A stretch of 64,000 bases of DNA. It comes from DAHUYF01 sp035623985. GTDB lineage: Bacteria > Pseudomonadota > Alphaproteobacteria > ATCC43930 > CGMCC-115725. The position numbers and the translations under genes were made by a program. The stretch lies in the NCBI GenBank assembly GCA_035623985.1, contig DASPSJ010000109.1:1-64000 (forward strand). The letters run 5' to 3'. Of this stretch, positions 43,338-53,536 are shown in pieces. The notes beneath the pieces are model-generated. The model was not told the DNA's origin, ran no database searches, and saw only the letters and a program-made list of their open reading frames with translations. Position 1 is the stretch's first letter, and every line of letters starts with the position of its first letter.

Positions 43338-43877
43338 ATGGTCGCCACGCTGGGTGTCGAAATCGTCGAGCATCTGGACCATCTGCGCGCCTGCGCCCGC
43401 AGCCTGGCGCGCGATCGCGCTCTCGCCGACGACCTCGTGCAGGAGGCCGTCCTCCGCGCGCTCGTCCATGCGGATCATTTCCGCCCGGGCAGCAATTTGA
43501 GGGCCTGGCTCTCGACGATCCTGCGCAACGCATTCTTCGACGAGAAACGAGCCGAAAAGCGGCGGATGCAGTTCGTCGATGCCCTCGCGAGCGCGCCGGC
43601 ATCGACCAAGGGCGAGCAGGAGGCGCGCCTCGCGATGCAGGACGTCTGCCGCGCCTTCGCGCGCCTGCCGGCGGGCCAGCGCACGGCCCTGGCGCTGGTG
43701 GGCGCCGAGGGCTTCTCCTACGAAGAGGCCGCGCGCCAGGCGGGTTGCACCATTGGCACGGTGAAAAGCCGAGCATCGCGGGCGCGGGTCAACCTTCATC
43801 GGCTGCTCGATGCCGACGAGGGCCGCGCCGCCAACGATGCGGCGTCCGGCGGCCTCTGGCGCCCTCGGGCGGCCTGA
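43338..43877 (+). CDS. ECF-type RNA polymerase sigma factor (EcfG-like)
   Basis: 179 residues from the ATG at 43338, preceded by GAGGAGGAACGAGA. Region 2 is in HLDHLRACARSLARDRALADDLVQEAVLRAL and the following GSNLRAWLSTILRNAFFDEKR; region 4 contains LPAGQRTALALVGAEGFSYEEAA and the HTH CTIGTVKSRASRAR. The pattern is near the alphaproteobacterial EcfG (ECF15) general-stress group. No NepR or PhyR gene is adjacent, so it may be an extra EcfG paralogue. A membrane histidine kinase lies 1.7 kb downstream. Confidence 0.85.
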   Translation: MVATLGVEIVEHLDHLRACARSLARDRALADDLVQEAVLRALVHADHFRPGSNLRAWLSTILRNAFFDEKRAEKRRMQFVDALASAPASTKGEQEARLAMQDVCRAFARLPAGQRTALALVGAEGFSYEEAARQAGCTIGTVKSRASRARVNLHRLLDADEGRAANDAASGGLWRPRAA

Positions 43878-44051
43878 GGCCGGTGCCGGCGTCCAAGGCC
43901 GGCGAGGAAGGTGCAACAGCCGCCCGCTGATTTTCCGCTACGCGGCACTCCGGCCCCGCGCCATACTCCGGCAAGGCGTCCTCGGAGACGGTCAGATCAG
44001 AAAGGGCGCGCGGCGGCTTGCGCCGCCGCCACCGGGGTCGGGAGGAAGGGC

Positions 44052-45434
44052 ATGGCCGGCGGCATCACCATGGGCGCTCGGCTCGACCGGCTGCCGGTCG
44101 CGCCGTTCCATTACCGCGTCTTCTGCCTCATCGCCGCCGGCATGTTCTTCGACGGCTATGACCTCTACGTCGCGGCGCCGGTGCTCGGCGCGGCGATGCA
44201 GAGCGGCTTCTCCACCGTGGCGCAGAACGGCTGGTTCATCTCGCTCACCTTCCTCGGCATGACGCTGGGCTCGCTGCTGGCGGGCTTCCTCGGCGACCGC
44301 TACGGCCGACGCTTCGCCTATCAGTTCAACCTGATGATCTTCGGCCTGGCCTCGCTCGCCGCCGCGTTCGCGCCCGATATCGAGACGCTGAACGCGCTGC
44401 GCTTCGTCATGGGCGTGGGGCTCGGCGCCGAGATCGTCGTCGGCTACGGCACCATGACCGAGTTCGTGCCGCCGCGGGTGCGCGGCACATGGATGGCGCT
44501 GATGGCCCTCGTCGTCGTCGCGGGCCTGCCGGTCACCGCCTTCCTCGCCTGGCTGATCGTGCCCGGCCATGGCTGGCGGCCGATGTTCGTCATAGCCGGC
44601 CTGGGCGCGCTCGTGGTCTGGTATCTGCGCAAGAATTTGCCCGAGTCGCCGCGCTGGCTCGAGGCCAAGGGCCGAAACGACGAGGCCGAGGCGCTGATGC
44701 AGCGCATCGAGCGCGAGGCGGCGGGGAGCGGCGCGTTGCCGCCGCCGGTGCCGGCGCCGCCGCTGCCGAGCCTCGGGCTTGCCGCGCTGCTGAGCCCGAG
44801 CCTGCTGCCGCGCATGGTGGTCGGCAGCGTCGTGCTGATCACCACCAATGCGCTGATCTTCGGCTTCGTCACCTGGCTGCCGATCTTCTTCGGGCAGCAA
44901 GGGCTCACCATCGCGAAATCGCTGGGCTATACGCTGGTGATCGACCTCGGCTCGCTCGCCGGCTGCGCGCTGGGCGCGCTCAGCGCCGACCGCGCCGGAC
45001 GGCGCCCGACGATCATCGCCGCCTCCTTATGGACCATTCTTTTCGGCGCGCTCTACCCCCTCGTCGCGGCGTCGCGGGCGGTGCTCGCCGTGGGCTTCCT
45101 GCTGTTCATCGGCATCTATGTCCTGACCTCGATCCTCTACGGCGTCTATACCGCGGAGCTGTTCCCGACCGAGGTCCGGCTGCGCGCCAACGGGATCTGC
45201 AACATGTTCGGCCGCGGCGCCACCATCTTGACGCCGCTGATCGTCGTGGCGCTCTTCAAAGCCTACGGCGTCGCCGGCGTGCTCGCCTTCATGATCGCGC
45301 TGCTGGTTGTGCAGATCGCCGTCGTCGCGCTCTGGGGCATCGAGCCCGCCCGCCGCGGCCTCGAGGATCTCGACCGCACGCGGGAGACCGGCCTGACGCG
45401 GGCTCCGGCGGCAAGGCCGAGCGCGCCCGCCTGA
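44052..45434 (+). CDS. MFS transporter, aromatic acid/sugar-type
   Basis: 460 residues from the ATG at 44052 (GGGAGGAAGGG upstream). Twelve-helix major facilitator. The N-terminal DGYDLYVAAPVLGAA resembles the aromatic-acid:H+ symporter group; the loop 2-3 motif is GFLGDRYGRR and its counterpart in the second half is ALSADRAGRRPT; AELFPTEVRLRANGIC is the conserved helix 10-11 motif. The cytoplasmic middle loop is Pro-rich. The substrate is probably an organic anion; no neighbour tells which. Confidence 0.88.
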   Translation: MAGGITMGARLDRLPVAPFHYRVFCLIAAGMFFDGYDLYVAAPVLGAAMQSGFSTVAQNGWFISLTFLGMTLGSLLAGFLGDRYGRRFAYQFNLMIFGLASLAAAFAPDIETLNALRFVMGVGLGAEIVVGYGTMTEFVPPRVRGTWMALMALVVVAGLPVTAFLAWLIVPGHGWRPMFVIAGLGALVVWYLRKNLPESPRWLEAKGRNDEAEALMQRIEREAAGSGALPPPVPAPPLPSLGLAALLSPSLLPRMVVGSVVLITTNALIFGFVTWLPIFFGQQGLTIAKSLGYTLVIDLGSLAGCALGALSADRAGRRPTIIAASLWTILFGALYPLVAASRAVLAVGFLLFIGIYVLTSILYGVYTAELFPTEVRLRANGICNMFGRGATILTPLIVVALFKAYGVAGVLAFMIALLVVQIAVVALWGIEPARRGLEDLDRTRETGLTRAPAARPSAPA

Positions 45435-45625
45435 ATCCGTCTCCTTCCGGAACACAGAAGAACTTGCCGCATAAGCAATAGAGACGTGTGTTTGGGAAGA
45501 GGGCTGCCCGCGTTTATGGGCACACTATTAATCACTCGTTAAGGATTACCGGCCAGCTTAGAGGGCCAGAGTTTGGCGACGCCAAGCGCCGGACGCGCAC
45601 CGGACAACCGCCTTTTGATCGCGAC

Positions 45626-47050
<1,425 letters not shown>

Positions 47051-47086
47051 TCGGGCGCGCGCCGGCGCGCCGAGGACGGCGGCGGC

Positions 47087-47326
47087 TCAGGCCAGAGCGT
47101 GGTCGGGGACGCCGAGATAGGCGGCGAGGCGGCGGCGGACCCAGCCCGGCAAGGCCCGGGGGATGCCATGCTCGAGATAGGCGCGCAGGTAGGTGCTTGG
47201 CATGTCGATCGCCAAGGAGACCTGCTCCGCCGATTCCCCCAGCTCCTCCAGGGCGGTTCCCAGCACCGCCCGCGGCGCCTCCTCAAAGGCTGCCGGGCTG
47301 TTGTTCGCAAGATTGGTCGGCGGCAT
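47087..47326 (-). CDS. Small putative helix-turn-helix protein
   Basis: 79 residues from the ATG at 47326, chosen because GGAG lies eight bases upstream; earlier in-frame starts at 47344 and 47365 have none. The central part, LGESAEQVSLAIDMPSTYLRAYL, then PRALPGWVRRRLAAYLGV, fits a small HTH of the phage-repressor or Cro type. It is convergent with the histidine kinase and divergent from cqsA, and therefore a candidate regulator of the quorum-sensing gene. No named family. Confidence 0.6.
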   Translation of the reverse strand: MPPTNLANNSPAAFEEAPRAVLGTALEELGESAEQVSLAIDMPSTYLRAYLEHGIPRALPGWVRRRLAAYLGVPDHALA

Positions 47327-47385
47327 GAGCCTACTCCATTTCATCGTCTTGCGAGTCTGATGCAACTAGAGTTAAGATTGTGTAA

Positions 47386-47412
47386 ATGGCATGGATCGCC
47401 AATCCGTGCCAT
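47386..47412. promoter_or_regulatory. Inverted repeat upstream of cqsA
   Basis: ATGGCATGGAT and ATCCGTGCCAT form 11-bp arms with one mismatch around a five-base centre, in the 148-base gap between the small HTH gene and cqsA. A dimeric repressor site is the likeliest reading. TTGCGA and TTAAGA, 17 bases apart at 47349-47377, may be the promoter just before it. Confidence 0.5.
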
Positions 47413-47474
47413 GGGCAATGGCCGTTACCCTTGCGCTCCCTGAAAAAGAGGGGTAGGTCCAAAGGCGCAACGGA

Positions 47475-48713
47475 ATGGAGTCAACGGTCAACCGGTTTGA
47501 CGGGAACGGTGTCGAAATGTCGTCGGGGGAACGCACTTTTGCCTTCAGGGATTGGAGATCGTCTCCGCCCTCGACCCTCCATGCGGTGAATCAGCGCTAC
47601 CAGGAATGGAAGTCGGGCTATGCCGCGGCCAATCTCATCGTCGTCGGCGGCAAGCCCGGCCCCGGCGCCATTCTGCTGGCCGGCAATGACTACCTGTCGC
47701 TGGCAAGGCACCCGAAAATCGTGCAGGCGATCGCCAGTACCCTGCTCAACACCCATTCCGACGTGCTGATGTCGACGGTTTACGTCCAGCATCTCGACGA
47801 GCAGCAGCACTATGAGGCCGCCATGGCGGCCTATCTCGGGAGCGAGGCGGCGGTGCTGTGCCAATCCGGCTGGTCGGCCAATGACGGGCTGATCCAGGTC
47901 CTGGCCGATGAGGACACGCCGGTCTACATCGATATCGGCGCGCACGCCTCGCTCTGGCAGGGAATTCACAGCGCCGGCGCGACGGCGCGCCCCTTCCGGC
48001 ACAATGACCCCGCCAGCCTCGCCGCGCTCGCCAAGCGCTATGGCCCGGGCCTCATCGTGGCCGACGCGGTCTACAGCACGACCGGGGACATCTGCCCGCT
48101 CGCCGACGTCGTCGACATCGCCGAGCGGCAAGGCTCCCTGGTGCTGCTGGACGAGTCGCATGCGGTCGGCGTGCGCGGGCCGAAAGGCGCCGGGCTCGCG
48201 GCCGAGCTGGGCCTCGTCGATCGCGTCCCGTTCCGCACGGTCAGCCTGTCGAAAGCCTTTGTCGGCCGCGGCGGCATCGTCGCCGGGCCGAGGCAGTTGC
48301 TGGAATATTTCCGGTTCGTGGCGCGCCCGTCGGTCTTCAGCTCGGCGGTGCTGCTGCACGAGATCGCGGCGTTCTCGGCGGCGCTCGAGATCATCCGCCT
48401 GGAAGAGTGGCGCCGGCAGGCGCTGCGGCAGAAATCGGGCTATCTGCGGCAGGGCCTGCTGGCCGCGGGATGGCCGATCGCGAACAACGATGCCCCGATC
48501 ATCGCGCTGATGGGCGGCGCGGAGGAGATCACCGTGCGGCTGCGCGACGCGCTCGAGGCGCGCAACGTCTTCGGCGCGGTGTTCTGCGCGCCGTCGACGC
48601 CGAAGAACCGGTCGCTGGTCCGGCTGACGGCGAATGCGACGGTGCCGGAAAGCGATCTCGACCGGGTGATCGAAGCTTGCGCGGCGGCGAAACGGGAAGC
48701 GGGCCTAGGCTGA
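47475..48713 (+). CDS. cqsA: CqsA/LqsA-type autoinducer synthase (alpha-hydroxyketone)
   Basis: 412-residue PLP-dependent alpha-oxoamine synthase. In Vibrio and Legionella this branch condenses acyl-CoA with SAM or 2-aminobutyrate to give the CAI-1/LAI-1 signal. Segments shared with CqsA are LLAGNDYLSLARHPKIV, SDVLMSTVYVQHLDEQQ and YLGSEAAVLCQSGWSANDGL; the PLP lysine is Lys260 in VSLSKAFVGRGG and the Asp is in LLDESHAVGVRG. Starts at 47475 and 47517 are both possible. Convergent with a CqsS-like sensor (9-base overlap of ends), which strongly supports the assignment over KBL or BioF. Confidence 0.85.
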   Translation: MESTVNRFDGNGVEMSSGERTFAFRDWRSSPPSTLHAVNQRYQEWKSGYAAANLIVVGGKPGPGAILLAGNDYLSLARHPKIVQAIASTLLNTHSDVLMSTVYVQHLDEQQHYEAAMAAYLGSEAAVLCQSGWSANDGLIQVLADEDTPVYIDIGAHASLWQGIHSAGATARPFRHNDPASLAALAKRYGPGLIVADAVYSTTGDICPLADVVDIAERQGSLVLLDESHAVGVRGPKGAGLAAELGLVDRVPFRTVSLSKAFVGRGGIVAGPRQLLEYFRFVARPSVFSSAVLLHEIAAFSAALEIIRLEEWRRQALRQKSGYLRQGLLAAGWPIANNDAPIIALMGGAEEITVRLRDALEARNVFGAVFCAPSTPKNRSLVRLTANATVPESDLDRVIEACAAAKREAGLG

Positions 48714-50093
48714 GACCGCGATATCGCCGAGCGAGGCGCCGGGCAGGGGAAACCACAGCACCGTCTCGTCGGTGCGTCCGAAGGCGATGGACCGCGTCAC
48801 CGTGCCGCCCATGCGTTCCAGCGCCAAATTGGCCAGCGCCAGATCCGGCCGGTTGGAAAATTCCCGATCGTTCCAGGAGACGCGGCGCAGGAGCCGAACC
48901 GCCGTCCCGCGCAGGCCGGCCGAGGAATCGGTGAGGCGCAGATAGTTCCAGCAGCCGGCCTGGCCGAGATTGACCACCAGCTCCGCTCCGGTCTCGCTGT
49001 AGATCTCGTTCAACGCCGCTTCGAGGACGCGCGCCAGCACGTGCGCCATCAGGACGGGCGAGCCGTGGAAGAGGAAATCGTTGCGGCGGTCGATGAGGAT
49101 GCGGGCGCGGTCGAGCTCGGCCGCAAAGGGCAGCCGCGCGACGGCGTCGTCGAGACAGCGCAGCATCGACGCGGCGCGCTGCTCGCCGGCCGCGGCATCG
49201 CCGCCCTCGGGGATGAGCATGCCGATGATGCCGCCGATCTGCTCGGCGGCTTCCTCGACGCGCGCCGGAACGCGCTCCAAGGCGGCGAGCTGGCGCGACG
49301 TCGGCTCCGACGCGCCCGGCTGGCGCCCGCCCTGCGGATAGGCGTGCACCAGCGTCGGCAGGAAGCGGCTCAGGCTCGCGGCATTGGTCCGGATGCTGAC
49401 CAACGGGGATTGCATCTCCTTTGCCAGGAGAAGGCCGAGCTCGAGCCGCGCGCGCTCCTTGGCCTGGCGCAGGCCGGCGGCCTTGTAGCTGAAGATGGTG
49501 CCGGCGGTGAGCGTGAACAGGAAGATGGGCACGAATTCGAAGTAGAGGTTGACCGAAGTGGGGACGCCCGGCGAGACCATGGCGTGGATCTGCCAGGCCA
49601 GGAGGGAGCCGGTGATGAACAGCAGGAACACGCTGATCCAGTCCAACAGCAGCACCACCAGGAACAGGCCGGCCATCGTCGACATGAGCCAGATGGTGGA
49701 AGTGTCGTTCTGCAGCAGCATGAAGGTGAAGAAGAACGGCCCGCAATAGAGCACCGTGCCCAGCCACAGGACCGGCAGGTAGCGCCGCCAGCGGCTCGGC
49801 CAGCGGTCCTTGGCCGCAATCGCGAAGCAGAGCAGCGTGCCGAAGAGGCGGATCCAGATGTTCTCGTAAGGCTGGGGAAACAGGAACTTCCAGACGAACC
49901 AATAGGCCGGGAACATGACGGCGGCGCACAGGCAGACCGGCACCATGTTGCTTTCGACATGGCGGACGCCGCCGAGGATGACGGCGGCGACGTATTGGGT
50001 TGCCCGCTGAAGGGCCGAGCCGATGTCGCCGCTGCCGGTGGGCAGCGGGTTGCCGGCATCGAGCACCGTCGTCTGGTCGGTCGCGAGCGTCAT
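48705..50093 (-). CDS. cqsS: CqsS-like autoinducer sensor with degenerate kinase domain
   Basis: 462 residues from the ATG at 50093; the open frame extends to a GTG at 50192 and the start is uncertain. The N-terminal six-helix sensor matches CqsS: FPAYWFVWKFLFPQPYENIWIRL, PFFFTFMLLQNDTSTIWLMS and FVPIFLFTLTAGTIF. The kinase part is unusual: where CqsS has AHEMRNP, this protein has AKEMQSP, so the phospho-accepting His is Lys225. The ATP-binding half keeps an Asn-box-like AALNEI and a TDSSAGL stretch but lacks a clear G2 loop. It may be a signal-binding pseudokinase needing a partner. Confidence 0.8.
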   Translation of the reverse strand: MTLATDQTTVLDAGNPLPTGSGDIGSALQRATQYVAAVILGGVRHVESNMVPVCLCAAVMFPAYWFVWKFLFPQPYENIWIRLFGTLLCFAIAAKDRWPSRWRRYLPVLWLGTVLYCGPFFFTFMLLQNDTSTIWLMSTMAGLFLVVLLLDWISVFLLFITGSLLAWQIHAMVSPGVPTSVNLYFEFVPIFLFTLTAGTIFSYKAAGLRQAKERARLELGLLLAKEMQSPLVSIRTNAASLSRFLPTLVHAYPQGGRQPGASEPTSRQLAALERVPARVEEAAEQIGGIIGMLIPEGGDAAAGEQRAASMLRCLDDAVARLPFAAELDRARILIDRRNDFLFHGSPVLMAHVLARVLEAALNEIYSETGAELVVNLGQAGCWNYLRLTDSSAGLRGTAVRLLRRVSWNDREFSNRPDLALANLALERMGGTVTRSIAFGRTDETVLWFPLPGASLGDIAVSA

Positions 50094-50333
50094 GAGGGAG
50101 AAGACGGCTCCCGTCTCTTGAGTGGTGCGTGCATCGGCGTCGTGAACAGCGCTCGAAGCATGGCAAAGCGCATCTCTGCCCCAATTTGGCACCGTCTAGT
50201 ACCAAGGGAGTGTTAACGACGACTTAAAAAGCGGTTAATGCAGACCCCGGAATGAAGCTTTTGTCGCCATGGAGTTTTTCCCGCAAGCGGCAGGAGGCGG
50301 CAGCAGGTCTTCCACTCTTTCTGAGAGTATCGG

Positions 50334-50663
50334 TTAAGCGAGGCTGGCGCGGTCGAGCTCGGCGCCGAGGCGGCCGGTCGCCCAGCAATAAAGCATGTAG
50401 AAATCGCCGCGGAACGACCACAGCGGGTGCGTGAAGGTGGCGGGGCGGTTGCGCTCGACATAGGCATGGGCGAACCAGGCGAAGCCGTAGCCCGCGACCG
50501 GCGCGCCCGCCAACAGCCGCCAGTCGCCGGCGAAGAGGAAGCCCGCCAGCAGCGCCACGCCCAGCGTGGTGCCGACATAGTGGAGGAGACGGGTGAGCGG
50601 CCGGCGATGCTCGTGCAGGTAATAGGGCCAGAACTCGGCAAAGCTTTGGAAGTCCTCGACCAT
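50334..50663 (-). CDS. Mpo1-like (DUF962) small membrane protein
   Basis: 109 residues from the ATG at 50663, supported by AAAGGAG upstream. The family pattern is FAEFWPYYLHEHRRPLTRLLHYVGTTLG with conserved His residues, one hydrophobic hairpin, then WFAHAYVERNRPATFTHPLWSFRGDF. This short DUF962 form is common in proteobacteria and distinct from the longer Mpo1-like protein at 17511. Function in bacteria unknown; relation to 2-hydroxy fatty acid oxidation is by family only. Divergent from asd. Confidence 0.75.
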   Translation of the reverse strand: MVEDFQSFAEFWPYYLHEHRRPLTRLLHYVGTTLGVALLAGFLFAGDWRLLAGAPVAGYGFAWFAHAYVERNRPATFTHPLWSFRGDFYMLYCWATGRLGAELDRASLA

Positions 50664-50791
50664 CGACCGCTCCTTTGGCGCGAGCCCGTCCTTCGCCACT
50701 TTGGCCCGTCCCCGCCTCTTGTCAATCGCCCGCCGAATGCGTAAGTCAAGCCGTTGCAGGGGGCTGGTCCTCATTCCCGGGAGTGGATTTC

Positions 50792-51862
50792 ATGGGATTC
50801 AAGGTAGCGGTGGTGGGCGCCACCGGCGTGGTCGGCCATGAGATGCTGAACATCCTCGCCGAGCGCGATTTTCCGGTCTCCGAGGTCTATGCGGTCGCCT
50901 CCGAGCGCTCCGCCGGCGGCGAGGTCTCCTTCGGCGAGGACAAGGTGCTGAAGGTGCAGGATCTCGACCGCTTCGACTTCACCGGCGTCGATATCGGCCT
51001 GTTCTCGCCGGGCGCCAAGGTCTCGGCCGTGCACGCTCCGCGCGCCGCCAAGGCCGGCACCGTGGTGATCGACAACACCTCGCAGTTCCGCATGGACCCC
51101 GACGTGCCGCTGGTGGTGAGCGAGGTCAACCCGCAGGCGATCGCGCAGTACAAGAAGCGCGGCATCATCGCCAATCCCAATTGTTCGACCATGCAGATGG
51201 TGGTGGCGCTGAAGCCGCTGCACGACATCGCGCGCATCAAGCGCGTGGTGGTGGCGACATACCAGTCGGTCTCCGGCGCCGGGCGCGAGGCGATGGACGA
51301 GCTGTTCACCCAGACGCGCGCGATCTACGTCAACGATCCCCCGAAGAAGGAGCATTTCACCAAGCAGATCGCCTTCAACGTCATTCCCCACATCGACGTC
51401 TTCATGGAGGACGGCTCGACCAAGGAGGAATGGAAGATGGCGGCGGAGACGCGCAAGATCCTCGACCCCGACATCGCCGTCACCGCCACCTGCGTGCGCG
51501 TGCCGGTGTTCATCGGCCATGCCGAGGCGGTCAACGTCGAGTTCGAGCGGCCGATCAGCGAGGCCGAGGCGCGCGCCGCGCTCAAGGCGGCGCCGGGGGT
51601 CAGCGTCGTCGACCACCGCGCCGACGAGGGCTATGTCAGCCCGCAGGAATCGGCGGGCGAGGATCCCGTCTTCGTCAGCCGCATCCGCAAGGATCCGACC
51701 GTGCCCTACGGCCTCAATCTCTGGGTCGTCGCCGACAATCTGCGCAAGGGCGCGGCGCTGAACGCGGTGCAGATCGCCGAGATCCTGGCGCGCGACTATC
51801 TGCAATCCTCCGCATCATCCTCGGCCAAAATGGCCGGCGGCAGCCGGCGCAGCACCGGCTAA
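50792..51862 (+). CDS. asd: Aspartate-semialdehyde dehydrogenase
   Basis: 356-residue NADPH enzyme that reduces aspartyl phosphate to the semialdehyde for lysine, threonine, methionine and peptidoglycan precursor synthesis. The Rossmann start VAVVGATGVVGHEML, the active-site Cys in IANPNCSTMQMVVAL and the substrate loop SVSGAGREAMDEL, CVRVPVFIGHAEAV are all present. The ATG at 50792 follows GGGAG. The C terminus carries a short Ser/Arg-rich extension. Housekeeping gene closing the accessory stretch that begins after leuB. Confidence 0.96.
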   Translation: MGFKVAVVGATGVVGHEMLNILAERDFPVSEVYAVASERSAGGEVSFGEDKVLKVQDLDRFDFTGVDIGLFSPGAKVSAVHAPRAAKAGTVVIDNTSQFRMDPDVPLVVSEVNPQAIAQYKKRGIIANPNCSTMQMVVALKPLHDIARIKRVVVATYQSVSGAGREAMDELFTQTRAIYVNDPPKKEHFTKQIAFNVIPHIDVFMEDGSTKEEWKMAAETRKILDPDIAVTATCVRVPVFIGHAEAVNVEFERPISEAEARAALKAAPGVSVVDHRADEGYVSPQESAGEDPVFVSRIRKDPTVPYGLNLWVVADNLRKGAALNAVQIAEILARDYLQSSASSSAKMAGGSRRSTG

Positions 51863-51949
51863 CGCCGTCGTCCGGCAAGCAGTGCGCCCAAGTCAAGCCA
51901 AAAAACAATGCGTAAGAAGAAGCACTAAGCGAACGTCGTCGGCGAGCGC

Positions 51950-52540
51950 CTAATCACCGTGCTTTAGGGGATGGGTCTGATCTTGATAGCGATCAGTGGG
52001 GCGAGTTCCATAGGCCATGTCTGGAGGTAACTCTGTCTTTAATTCAAAGAAGGTGATCTGGCAGGGTCGATCGATCATGGGAGTTAGTTTTATGTCCAAC
52101 GGACCGTTGTTCATCATTTCTAGAATTATGGGGCCGCTCCAGCCTGGCTGAATCCATGGAGCGGTTTGATGCATACTCAAGCCAACGCGCGCGTAGGTGC
52201 TGCGACCTTCGATAAGTGCGATCATATTGGTCGGCACTTTTATGCTTTCATACGTCATCCCAAGAATGAAGGCGCTCGGATGTAGTATAAAGCTCTCGGG
52301 ATCTCCGAACTCGTCTTTGATCTTGAGTTCTTTGGTTGTGAAAAAACCGGATCGCCCAAGTGCGCCAAGACCATCTGCCACGGAGACGATTAGGCCTGGT
52401 GCCTTCTCGAGTTTCGTGAAGCTGAAGCCCAGTCTGAGATCAATAGAGGCCTCTCCCCATTGTCGCGGCTCCAATGGAGGATCAAAATCTATGGTGCCAG
52501 CTTCGACCGCCGCTCGCAGATTGACCTGCGAGAGTATCAT
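51950..52540 (-). CDS. dCTP deaminase family protein
   Basis: 196 residues, trimeric dUTPase fold. The active-site block GRSTYARVGLSMHQTAPWIQPGWSGPIILEMMNNG, read in parts, contains the catalytic Glu in LEMMN and the conserved Arg/Ser of GRS; the usual IDPGW is IQPGW here. The N-terminal GEASIDLRLG is typical. Visibly lower GC than asd next door, suggesting acquisition. A housekeeping-type dcd normally acts in dUMP supply, but dCTP deaminases also serve as phage-defence nucleotide-depleting enzymes; with a small partner gene upstream either reading is possible. Confidence 0.85.
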   Translation of the reverse strand: MILSQVNLRAAVEAGTIDFDPPLEPRQWGEASIDLRLGFSFTKLEKAPGLIVSVADGLGALGRSGFFTTKELKIKDEFGDPESFILHPSAFILGMTYESIKVPTNMIALIEGRSTYARVGLSMHQTAPWIQPGWSGPIILEMMNNGPLDIKLTPMIDRPCQITFFELKTELPPDMAYGTRPTDRYQDQTHPLKHGD

Positions 52541-52548
52541 TGTGCCCC

Positions 52549-52845
52549 CTATGCCGCGGGCTTAACGTGCTCTTTCGCCCATTCGCGGTTCAAGTACGCC
52601 AAGCCGGTAGTTGTAAAGAAAGAACCAGACACCACAACCGTAATCGTGTCTCCGGACACTTCTTGTATGGTTGCCCGAATGTATCCTTCGTGTTGTCCCT
52701 CAGCTCTTTCAACGTTTTCACGGCGAACGAAACCCGAGAGAGGTCCTTCCGCAGTTTCAAAGGTCACGAGCACCTCGGTTGGGAATGCGCCTCTCTGAAC
52801 CTCACAGCGAATACGGACGGCTTGGCCAGGAGCAAAGCTCGGCAT
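52549..52845 (-). CDS. Small protein co-transcribed with the dCTP deaminase
   Basis: 98 residues, eight bases upstream of the deaminase start and on the same strand. The sequence is beta-rich, with strands such as QAVRIRCEVQRG, EVLVTFETAEGPLSGFV and DTITVVVSGSFFTTTG, suggesting a small SH3- or OB-like barrel. No Cys or obvious catalytic residues. No family recognised. Base composition resembles the deaminase gene rather than asd. Confidence 0.55.
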   Translation of the reverse strand: MPSFAPGQAVRIRCEVQRGAFPTEVLVTFETAEGPLSGFVRRENVERAEGQHEGYIRATIQEVSGDTITVVVSGSFFTTTGLAYLNREWAKEHVKPAA

Positions 52846-53042
52846 AGAGTGTCCCTTCCCTATAAGTAGCTACATATAGCGCTTCGTTCTTCTTATGTAC
52901 TCATATTCGATGCCATATCTAGTATGTTTGTTCCTGTCAAGAAGTGTCAATCCAATTTGTATCTTCTAGGACAACTATCCCCCGCAATCTGTCTCCTGGG
53001 GATAAAAGTTTTTGAGATGCATAATTCTGCAGCGGTTTTTTT

Positions 53043-53321
53043 TCACTCCGCCTCGAACGCCCCGAGCTCCGGCCAAGGGGCTTGATCCGCCATTGCGGGG
53101 TGGAGACGTCCAGCCTGGCGGGTGAAGCTGAGCCGGCCGCGCTTCAGGCCGCAGAGCGGCTGCGCCAGCTCGGCGACCGCGGCTTTGGCATCGCGGCAAT
53201 CGAAGATGACGAGGTCGGCCGGCCGGCCGACGGCGGTGCCGTACTCCGCGCGGCGCATCAGCCGCGCCGAGCGCGTCGTCAGCATGGCGAAGCACTCGGC
53301 GAGATCCTCCGCCCCGCCGAC
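53043..53321 (-). pseudogene. Displaced 3' fragment of the amidohydrolase gene (left repeat)
   Basis: A second copy of the last 279 bases of the amidohydrolase gene at 60174-61445, in the same orientation and including the stop codon. Offset is 7131 bases throughout; I count five differences (near 53047, 53061, 53175, 53235 and 53310). It encodes the last ~92 residues (LTTRSARLMRRAEYG... ending FEAE) without a start. The match stops abruptly at 53321. It marks the left border of the inserted island. Confidence 0.9.
53043..53321. repeat. Left copy of the 279-bp island-flanking direct repeat
   Basis: Direct repeat with 60174-60452. The pair brackets the HTH-nuclease and Fic genes and probably records how the island entered or was duplicated. 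Confidence 0.9.
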
Positions 53322-53536
53322 GAAGGCAGGCGGTTGTCGCTGACTTTATGAATGGGTTCGACCTCGCCGCCAAGGCACGCCGATGCGTCCCGGCCTGCGC
53401 TTGATCTACATGACAGGGTATCGGCGCCGGGATCGTAAGCCGACAGCAGCCTTGTCGATCCCGCAGCACTCGTTCTATTTCTTGCCGGTCGCCTAAAAGC
53501 AGGGTGCTTACGAGGTGGTATCCCTTTCATCGTTGC

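Noticed and set aside
47475..48713. Assignment as 2-amino-3-ketobutyrate CoA ligase or BioF
   Set aside because: The fold is shared, but the VYVQHLDEQQ and CQSGWSANDG segments and the neighbouring CqsS-like sensor favour the autoinducer synthase branch.
53322..53536. Search for an integrase or att-like core beside the left repeat
   Set aside because: No recombinase fragment or tRNA-like sequence could be recognised in this gap or in 59760-60173.
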